In this document: positions 39,429-44,287 of the stretch, piece after piece
Numbering within the stretch: position 1 is the first letter of the stretch
How the letters are laid out: each line of letters starts with the position of its first letter
Assembly: GCA_015488325.1 (NCBI GenBank)
Contig: WFOA01000133.1
Location: forward strand, 1 to 44,287
DNA from: Acidimicrobiia bacterium
Lineage (GTDB): Bacteria; Actinomycetota; Acidimicrobiia; Spongiisociales; ZC4RG35
Length of the DNA: 44,287 nucleotides
Direction of reading: 5' to 3'
Made by a program: the position numbers and the translations under genes
The notes under the pieces: generated by a model
What the model was told of the DNA's origin: nothing
What the model saw: the letters and a program-made list of their open reading frames with translations, nothing else
Database searches by the model: none

Positions 39429-41513
39429 ATGAAGTGGAGACGGCAGATGGAGCGGACGGTGGCGCTCCTGAGCGACCGGGACACCACCTTCTTCTTCCTC
39501 ATCGCCTCGCTGGTCGGGTTCTTCGTGGGTGTGGGCACCTGGCTGCTCGTCGAGACCCTCGACCTGGTGACCGCGGCGGTGGAACGGGTCGAAGCCGCCC
39601 TCGTGGGCGGACCGAAGCTGGTGCTCGTCCTGTTGCCGCTGGGGATCGTCGCCGCCTGGTGGACGGCCCGTCGCTTCGCTCCCGAAGTCGCCGGCGACGG
39701 CGTCCCCGAGGCGACGGCAGCCCTCGCCGTCCGTGGTGGTTACCTCGCCACGAAGACGATCCCGCTCAAGATCCTGGTGACGGCGCTCACCTTGGGGACC
39801 GGCGGTTCGGCTGGACGTGAGGGGCCGATCGTCCAGGTGGGGAGCACCATCGGTTCGTCGATCGCCCGCCGTTTCCGCCTGGGCGAAGACCAGGTCAGGA
39901 GCCTCGTGGCCGCCGGGGCCGGGGCCGCCATCGGGGCGTCCTTCAACGCTCCCATCGCCGGGATGCTCTTCGCCATGGAGGTGATCCTGCGGTCGTTCTC
40001 GGTCCGGCACCTGTCGGCGGTCGTGGTCGCCTCGGTCGTCGCCGCCGTCACCAGCGAACGGCTGGTGGGCGAAGAGCTGTCGATCCAGGCCGTCCCCTAC
40101 GAGGTTCGAGACGTCCGGGAGCTCTTCCTCTACGCGGGGCTCGCCCTGGCGATCGTGGCCGCGGCGGTGATCTTCCTCCGGTTCATCGAATGGTCCGAGG
40201 GTGTCGCCGAACGGCTGGAACGGATCCCCGTGCTCAGGCCCACGGTGATGGGGCTCGCCGTCGCCGCCCTCGGGCTCGTCGAACCCCGCGTGCTCGGCAC
40301 CGGCCAGGGCTTCGTCACCGACCTGTTGGTGAACCAGCAGCGTTTCGACGTGGCCGGCACTTCCCAGATGGTGTGGTGGACCATCCTCGCCATCGCTCTG
40401 GCCAAGATCGCCGCCACGTCGTTCACGATCGCCAGCGGCGGTTCGGGGGGTGCGTTCATGCCGAGCCTGTTCATCGGGGCGGCCCTCGGCACCGCCTTCG
40501 CCCAGTTCGTCCAGCCGTTCTGGGAGGCGTCCCTGCTCTCCACCGGCGCCTTCGCCGTCGTGGGGATGGCTGCCATGTTCGGGGCGGTGGCCAGGGCGCC
40601 GCTCACCGCCATCCTCATCGTCTTCGAGGTGACCGGTGCCCGGGAGTACAGCCTGGTGCTCCCCCTCATGCTGGCGGCCACCGTCGCCACCTTCCTCACC
40701 GAACGGTTCCATCCCGAGTCCGTCTACACGTTGCCGCTGGTACGGCGGGGGATCCGCCTGGTCCAGACCTCGGAGGTGGACCTGTTGGACACCGTGTTCG
40801 TCCGGGACGTGATGACCCAGTCGAAGGCCGTGGCCCGTCCCGATTGGAGCCTCGCCAAAGCCCAGGAGGAGATGGACCATCACCGCTACCATGGATTGCC
40901 GGTCGTCGACGACCAGGACCGGCTGGTGGGCATCCTCACGGTCACCGACATCCTGCGGGCGGGGGGACCGTCCGATCAGGTCCCGGTCTCCCAGGCGATG
41001 ACCCGCAAACCGGTGACGGTGGCGGCCTCGACGCCGGTCTCCCACGCCCTGGAGCGGATGGCCGTCCTCGGGGTGGGTCGGCTTCCGGTGGTGGACGAGC
41101 GGGACCCGACCCGACTGGTGGGGATGTTCCGCCGGGAGGACGCCGTGCGGGCCTACCACCACGCCTTGGGCACCACCACCGACCGACATCTGGCCCGGGA
41201 GCGGCTACGCCGACGGACCGAGCCGGGGGCCCTCTACTACGACTTCCGGATCCCCCCCGGGTCGGTCGCCGACGGCAAGCCGATCAAAGAGGTGGCATGG
41301 CCTGAGGGCAGCACCTTGGTGTCGATCCGGCGGGGTCGCGACGTGCTGGTGCCCACCGGGCACACGGTGCTCCGTGCCGGGGACGTCGTCACCGCCTTCG
41401 GGACGAGGTCGTCGCGGGACCGGATGATCGAACGGCTGAACGCCGGCGCCGACGAACCCACCGCCGAACTCCCCGTCGCCGAAGGGTCGAGTGACGACGA
41501 GCCTCAGAGGTAG
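39429..41513 (+). CDS. CLC family chloride channel/transporter with CBS pair and TrkA_C domain
   Basis: 694 residues. The membrane domain (about 1-430) has the CLC anion-path motifs: GDGVPEA (the GSGIP loop), GSAGREGP with the gating Glu, and GSGGAFMPSLFIG. Two CBS domains follow (about 455-580: FVRDVMTQSKAVARPDWS and VSQAMTRKPVTVAAS), then a TrkA_C domain (about 590-670: YYDFRIPPGSVADGKPIKEV...VLRAGDVVTAFG), which usually bind adenine nucleotides or other cytoplasmic ligands and gate the channel. The position of the E. coli proton glutamate Glu203 is Val here (AMEVILRSF), a change seen in channel-type CLCs. The start follows a leaderless promoter. Its last ten bases overlap the convergent bpa gene. 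Confidence 0.94.
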   Translation: MKWRRQMERTVALLSDRDTTFFFLIASLVGFFVGVGTWLLVETLDLVTAAVERVEAALVGGPKLVLVLLPLGIVAAWWTARRFAPEVAGDGVPEATAALAVRGGYLATKTIPLKILVTALTLGTGGSAGREGPIVQVGSTIGSSIARRFRLGEDQVRSLVAAGAGAAIGASFNAPIAGMLFAMEVILRSFSVRHLSAVVVASVVAAVTSERLVGEELSIQAVPYEVRDVRELFLYAGLALAIVAAAVIFLRFIEWSEGVAERLERIPVLRPTVMGLAVAALGLVEPRVLGTGQGFVTDLLVNQQRFDVAGTSQMVWWTILAIALAKIAATSFTIASGGSGGAFMPSLFIGAALGTAFAQFVQPFWEASLLSTGAFAVVGMAAMFGAVARAPLTAILIVFEVTGAREYSLVLPLMLAATVATFLTERFHPESVYTLPLVRRGIRLVQTSEVDLLDTVFVRDVMTQSKAVARPDWSLAKAQEEMDHHRYHGLPVVDDQDRLVGILTVTDILRAGGPSDQVPVSQAMTRKPVTVAASTPVSHALERMAVLGVGRLPVVDERDPTRLVGMFRREDAVRAYHHALGTTTDRHLARERLRRRTEPGALYYDFRIPPGSVADGKPIKEVAWPEGSTLVSIRRGRDVLVPTGHTVLRAGDVVTAFGTRSSRDRMIERLNAGADEPTAELPVAEGSSDDEPQR

Positions 41514-42013
41514 AGCCCGGAGCTCGACTCGGGTCGCTGCCGGCTCTGGGCGAGTTGACGGCGCTGCATCTCGGCGAGTTGTGCCTGAGCGGCCATCTGC
41601 TGGCTCCACAGGGTCGCCTGGATGCCGTGGAACAGACCTTCGAGCCAGCCGATGAGCTGTGCCTGGGCGATCCGCAGCTCCGCCTCGGTGGGCATGTGCC
41701 CGTCGTCTCGGAGCGGCTCGAAGATGTCGTCGAACTCGGCGAGCAGGTCCGAGGAGAGGACTTCCCGGAGCTCGGCCAGGGAACGGTCGTGCACCTTCAT
41801 GAGGCGGGCGCGTCCGGCTTCGTCCAGAGGGGCTTGACGCACCTCGTCGAGCATCGCCCGGGTCATCGACGCGATGCGGATCAGTTTCGTGGGCTGGGTG
41901 ACGGCCGTCCCTTCCGCCGGGGCGGGCTGGTGTTCGTCCTCGACGGCCGGGGTGTCGTCCGCCTGGTCGGTCGGTGTCTCCACCTGGTCGGGGCGAATCG
42001 TGTCTTCGCTCAT
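41504..42013 (-). CDS. bpa: Bacterial proteasome activator Bpa (DUF2587)
   Basis: 169 residues. The four-helix core (about 48-152) carries MTRAMLDEVRQAPLDEAGRARL, HMPTEAELRIAQAQLIGWLEGLFHGIQ and a Gln-rich last helix with AAQAQLAEMQRRQL. The C-terminus is SSGLYL, corresponding to the GQYL motif (hydrophobic-Tyr-X) with which mycobacterial Bpa/PafE docks on the 20S proteasome ring to open it without ATP. The N-terminal 45 residues are acidic and disordered-looking. It implies a 20S proteasome elsewhere in the genome. A TAGGCT box on the minus strand (42021-42026) is seven bases from the ATG, indicating leaderless translation. Confidence 0.92.
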   Translation of the reverse strand: MSEDTIRPDQVETPTDQADDTPAVEDEHQPAPAEGTAVTQPTKLIRIASMTRAMLDEVRQAPLDEAGRARLMKVHDRSLAELREVLSSDLLAEFDDIFEPLRDDGHMPTEAELRIAQAQLIGWLEGLFHGIQATLWSQQMAAQAQLAEMQRRQLAQSRQRPESSSGLYL

Positions 42014-42020
42014 AGCATCG

Positions 42021-42026
42021 AGCCTA
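42021..42026 (-). promoter_or_regulatory. Leaderless-type -10 box before bpa
   Basis: TAGGCT on the minus strand, seven bases before the ATG at 42013. Confidence 0.48.
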
Positions 42027-42089
42027 CCCCCCTCAGGGTGTGTCGCCGTCGGGGTGGTCGCTCTTCTTCCCATTCGACGACGGTTGGCG

Positions 42090-42115
42090 TATGTTGAGAG
42101 CATGCACCGAAGGAG
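42090..42115 (+). promoter_or_regulatory. Candidate promoter and ribosome site of the small HTH gene
   Basis: TATGTT at 42090-42095 as -10 box; AGGAGG at 42110-42115 ends six bases before the GTG at 42122. Between them an ATG at 42102 opens an eight-codon frame (MHRRRTA) whose TGA overlaps the GTG. Confidence 0.45.
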
Positions 42116-42121
42116 GACAGC

Positions 42122-42376
42122 GTGACGGGTGAGGATCGAAGGGGAACCGAGGATCTGCCCCCGATCCTCGACGCGGCCCAAGTGGCGGAGTTGCTGGGGA
42201 TGAACGTGCAGATGGTGCGGAAATACGCCCGTGAGGGCCGGATACCGGCGTACCGGCTGCCCGGTGGGCGCGTCTTCCGATTCTTCCGGGACGAGATCAT
42301 CGACTTCCTGCGCGCCCATCCGGTGACTTCGCCGAAGGAGCCGGTCAGTGGCACGGAGAGGTCGGGAGCTCCCTGA
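42122..42376 (+). CDS. Small helix-turn-helix DNA-binding protein (MerR/excisionase-like)
   Basis: 84 residues from GTG behind AGGAGG. The winged-helix motif ILDAAQVAELLGMNVQMVRKYAREGRIPAYRLPGG(R)VFRF is that of HTH_17/MerR-like proteins, the group that includes BldC and excisionases; it contains the DNA-reading helix and the RLPGG wing. There is no effector domain. No phage or integrase gene is nearby, so a chromosomal BldC-type regulator is likelier than an excisionase. Its end overlaps the opposite-strand gene by 32 bases. Confidence 0.85.
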   Translation: MTGEDRRGTEDLPPILDAAQVAELLGMNVQMVRKYAREGRIPAYRLPGGRVFRFFRDEIIDFLRAHPVTSPKEPVSGTERSGAP

Positions 42377-42905
42377 GCACCAGCGAGACACGAGCAACGG
42401 GGATCAACCATTCACCTCCGTCGACGTCGTGGGCCACGAGATGGTCGGTGGCCACGAGCTCGATGCGGGCTTCGAGGTCGAGGCCCGACGTGGGCGCCAC
42501 CAAGGTGACGGGTTCGCCGCTCATCTCGAACTCGGCGAGGCGGGCCTTGAAGGTCCTTGCGCCTCCGACCGGGACGTGGCCGCCTTCGGTCCGTCGCCGG
42601 ACGGCGATGGCGACGGCGGCGAGCCGAACGGTGGCCTCGGTGAGGCCCGTCCTCACCGTCAGGTAGTCGGATCCGGCGAACACGGCGAGGCCGGTCACCG
42701 TCCGTTCGCCGACCCGGAACGCCACCTCGTCGCCTCGCTGCACCAACTCGGAGGCGTAGTCGCCGAGGGTGCGGCGACGGCGGCGGAGACGGTGGGTTTC
42801 CTCTTCGATCTCGGCCGCCTCGGCGAAGAACTCGGCGCCGGCTCCCCGCCGGAGCTCGTCGCCGAGGTCGGCGAACTGGTCGGGATCCCAGCTGGGTTCG
42901 GTCAC
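42345..42905 (-). CDS. Conserved-looking protein with coiled coil and two Sm-like beta repeats
   Basis: 186 residues from a GTG; a TTG 11 codons upstream is an alternative. An acidic start and a short helical segment rich in Glu and Arg (about 25-45: EIEEETHRLRRRRRTL) precede two beta-rich repeats. The first is about 55-105 (GDEVAFRVGERTVTGLAVFAGSDYLTVRT) and the second about 128-180 (GEPVTLVAPTSGLDLEARIELVATDHLVAHDVDGGEWLIP). Their strand-turn pattern resembles Sm/PRC-type small barrels. No assured family. Located divergent to the SAF/CpaB-like gene with 77 bases between starts, which may mean a role in the same pilus-type system or only shared promoters. Confidence 0.68.
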   Translation of the reverse strand: MTEPSWDPDQFADLGDELRRGAGAEFFAEAAEIEEETHRLRRRRRTLGDYASELVQRGDEVAFRVGERTVTGLAVFAGSDYLTVRTGLTEATVRLAAVAIAVRRRTEGGHVPVGGARTFKARLAEFEMSGEPVTLVAPTSGLDLEARIELVATDHLVAHDVDGGEWLIPVARVSLVLRELPTSPCH

Positions 42906-42955
42906 GGTCGCGAAAACTCCCTTCCTTCGGACCGACAAGCCGTCGGTTCCCTCCG

Positions 42956-42978
42956 TAGGATCGAGGGCCGACGGGAGG
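42956..42978 (+). promoter_or_regulatory. Candidate promoter and ribosome site of the SAF gene
   Basis: TAGGAT at 42956-42961 as -10 box and GGGAGG at 42973-42978, four bases before the GTG at 42983. Confidence 0.42.
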
Positions 42979-42982
42979 CGGA

Positions 42983-43651
42983 GTGACCCCGAGGCCCACC
43001 AGCGAGGCTACCCCGGTGCGTCCGACCGTGTTGAGGGGCGGGCGGTGGCCGACGCGACTGTCCGGGGCTCACCTGCTGGTGGTGGCGGCCGGGGTGCTCG
43101 CCGTCCTCGCCAACCTGGCCGTGCTGCGATCCGTCGACGACCGGGTGCCGGTAGTCGTCGCCCGCGAGGACCTGGAGGCGGGGACGACGGTCGGTCCCGG
43201 CCTGTTCACCACCGCCCTCGTCGACGCGCCACCCGAGATCCTCGCCGGCCTGGTGCCGGGTTCGGAGTTGGAGACGTTGACCGGCGGCATCCTCGCCCGT
43301 CCCGTGGCGGCTTCCGAGGTGCTCCGCCGCTCCGACCTCGTCGCGGCTGCCGCCCCCGGCGGGCTCCTGGCGATGAGCATCCCGGTCGACCCCGCCCGGG
43401 CGGTCGGGGGGCAGCTCGTCGTCGGAGACCGCGTCGACGTGGTGCGGGTCGTCGACGGTGTCGCCACCTTCGTCGCCACCGACCTGGAGGTCCTGGCGGT
43501 CGCGGATCCCGATCGGGGTGCCCTGGGCGCCCAGAGGGGATTCTTCGTGGTCGTCGCCGTCGACCGAGCCGAAGCCCTCGCCCTCGCCGAAACGATCGCC
43601 GGGAGTGGGTTCGAGGTGGTGTCGAGCACCGGAGCAGAAGGCCCCGGATGA
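42983..43651 (+). CDS. SAF domain protein, CpaB/RcpC-like pilus assembly factor
   Basis: 222 residues from GTG. It has a basic cytoplasmic start, one membrane span (about 28-48) and an external SAF domain (about 53-120) with VPVVVAREDLEAGTTVGPGLFTTALVD and ILARPVAASEVLRRSDLV. A second domain (about 125-218), as in CpaB, includes MSIPVDPARAVGGQLVVGDRVDVV. CpaB proteins belong to Tad/Flp pilus machines. The stop overlaps the following ATPase ATG by four bases, the order cpaB-tadZ expected for Tad loci. Shorter than Caulobacter CpaB. Confidence 0.82.
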   Translation: MTPRPTSEATPVRPTVLRGGRWPTRLSGAHLLVVAAGVLAVLANLAVLRSVDDRVPVVVAREDLEAGTTVGPGLFTTALVDAPPEILAGLVPGSELETLTGGILARPVAASEVLRRSDLVAAAAPGGLLAMSIPVDPARAVGGQLVVGDRVDVVRVVDGVATFVATDLEVLAVADPDRGALGAQRGFFVVVAVDRAEALALAETIAGSGFEVVSSTGAEGPG

Positions 43652-44287
43652 CCGACCTGGCGCTCGCCTTCGCCGCCTCCCCCCGGGAATGGGCCGACCG
43701 GTTCCACCGGTTCCTCGCCGACCACGGAGGTGCCCGTGTGCGGGTCCACGTGCTCCGGCCCGACGACGTCGTCGCCGAACAGTACGACGTCCTGGTGATC
43801 GACGACATCTGTTCGTTCCTGTCGCCGGCCCTCGTCGGAGAGGTGCAGGCTCGGGGCCGTCGGGTCGTCGGGGTGTACGAGCGGGGCCTCCCCGAGGGGA
43901 AGGACCGGCTGGCCGAATGCGGGATCGACGTCACCGTCGAAGCCGAAGCCGAACCCGACGAGTTCCTCGCCGCCGTGGCGAAGGCGGGTGAGGACGTGGC
44001 CGTGGACTCGAGGGTTGCGGTCTCCCCGTCGGCGGCGCCGTCGGATCGGGGCAGAGTCGTCGTGGTCGCCGGGCCGGCGGGTGGGTGCGGGGTCACGGAG
44101 GTGGCTCTGGGACTGGCGACCGTCCTGCGGCGGAGGAGGCGAGTGGTGCTCGTCGACGCCGACCCGTCCTGCCCGTCGCTGATGCCCCGGCTCGGTCTCC
44201 CTCCGCACCCGAACCTCCGCTCGGCCGTCGACGAGCTGGAGCATCGGGGAGCGGTCCCGGCGCCGCCGGAGCGGGCCGGGCTGGGGG
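43648..44287 (+). CDS. TadZ/CpaE-like ParA/MinD family protein, cut by the window edge
   Basis: 213 residues visible; the gene runs past the right edge. A receiver-like N-terminal domain (about 1-110: YDVLVIDDICSFLSPALVGEVQARGRRVVGVYE) precedes the ParA/MinD fold, with RGRVVVVAGPAGGCGVTEVALGLA as P-loop region and VVLVDADPSCPSLMPRLGL. The deviant Walker A lysine is absent (GGCGVTE), as in many TadZ/CpaE proteins. TadZ localises the Tad pilus machine to the cell pole. The fold assignment is firm; the pilus role is inferred from the coupled SAF gene. Confidence 0.82.
   Translation, partial: MTDLALAFAASPREWADRFHRFLADHGGARVRVHVLRPDDVVAEQYDVLVIDDICSFLSPALVGEVQARGRRVVGVYERGLPEGKDRLAECGIDVTVEAEAEPDEFLAAVAKAGEDVAVDSRVAVSPSAAPSDRGRVVVVAGPAGGCGVTEVALGLATVLRRRRRVVLVDADPSCPSLMPRLGLPPHPNLRSAVDELEHRGAVPAPPERAGLG

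Noticed and set aside
38727-41189. An 820-codon minus-strand frame opposite the CLC gene
   Set aside because: Only its last 157 codons are real (nitrobindin). The rest is Gly/Asp/His-rich shadow of the CLC reading frame.
42122-42376. Excisionase of a mobile element
   Set aside because: No integrase, attachment repeats or phage genes are near; a BldC/MerR-like chromosomal regulator fits better.

Overview
The window is GC-rich (about 70%), tightly packed bacterial DNA from a flagellated actinomycetote. The best inference is Acidimicrobiia or a near relative. The support is: the chromosomal order clpC ... radA-disA-carD-ispF-cysS-rlmB; a bacterial proteasome activator (Bpa); a DUF3263/VirR-like pair; a WS/DGAT acyltransferase; frequent GTG and TTG starts; and many genes that look leaderless (TANNNT 6-8 bases before the start codon). 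Class-level placement was not tested. No insertion sequence, phage gene, CRISPR array or integrase is seen. No stretch over 300 bases lacks a gene; the longest gap is 228 bases (39201-39428) and holds striking regulatory repeats.

Layout. 33-5685: a signalling and motility block. A membrane pseudo-histidine-kinase and a pseudo-receiver/degenerate-GGDEF/HD-GYP protein run rightward. They converge on a leftward operon of an Hpt-REC-degenerate GGDEF-REC hybrid, fliM and fliN. 5754-9408: a polyprenyl diphosphate synthase divergent from clpC. 9513-10466: a queuosine-salvage (Qng1/DUF2419) protein. 10586-16961: a BMP-type nucleoside ABC importer (lipoprotein, double ATPase, two permeases) followed at once by a cytochrome P450. 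16965-17933: a zinc-ribbon, membrane-anchored protein. 18133-23944: the conserved housekeeping block radA, disA, carD (with a histone H1-like N-terminal tail), ispF, cysS, rlmB. tRNA-Thr(TGT) follows.

24079-28697: envelope genes, comprising DUF3263, a VirR/LytR_C protein, a membrane protein, an AI-2E family protein, an AlaX editing protein and a CvpA-CAP fusion. 28707-33159: two alpha/beta hydrolases, an EamA exporter, a WS/DGAT, tRNA-Arg(CCT) and a small zinc-finger protein. 33234-36345: an overlapping operon of NYN-LOTUS RNase, FAD amino-acid oxidase and ornithine-cyclodeaminase-like reductase. 36350-41513: an MFS exporter, an OsmC-GNAT fusion, a nitrobindin, and a CLC chloride protein with CBS and TrkA_C domains. 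41504-44287: Bpa, a small HTH protein, a protein with Sm-like repeats, and the start of a pilus-type locus (SAF/CpaB-like, TadZ/CpaE-like) cut by the window edge.

The most notable points are: the isolated fliMN operon led by a phosphorelay hybrid, with a FliM that lacks the usual CheY-binding start; four TTGA direct repeats phased at exactly 11 bp (PhoB/OmpR-type operator) between nitrobindin and CLC; the H1-tailed CarD; the CvpA-CAP and OsmC-GNAT fusions; the importer-P450 operon with a perfect 14-bp hairpin after the binding-protein gene; and the recurrent leaderless promoter pattern.
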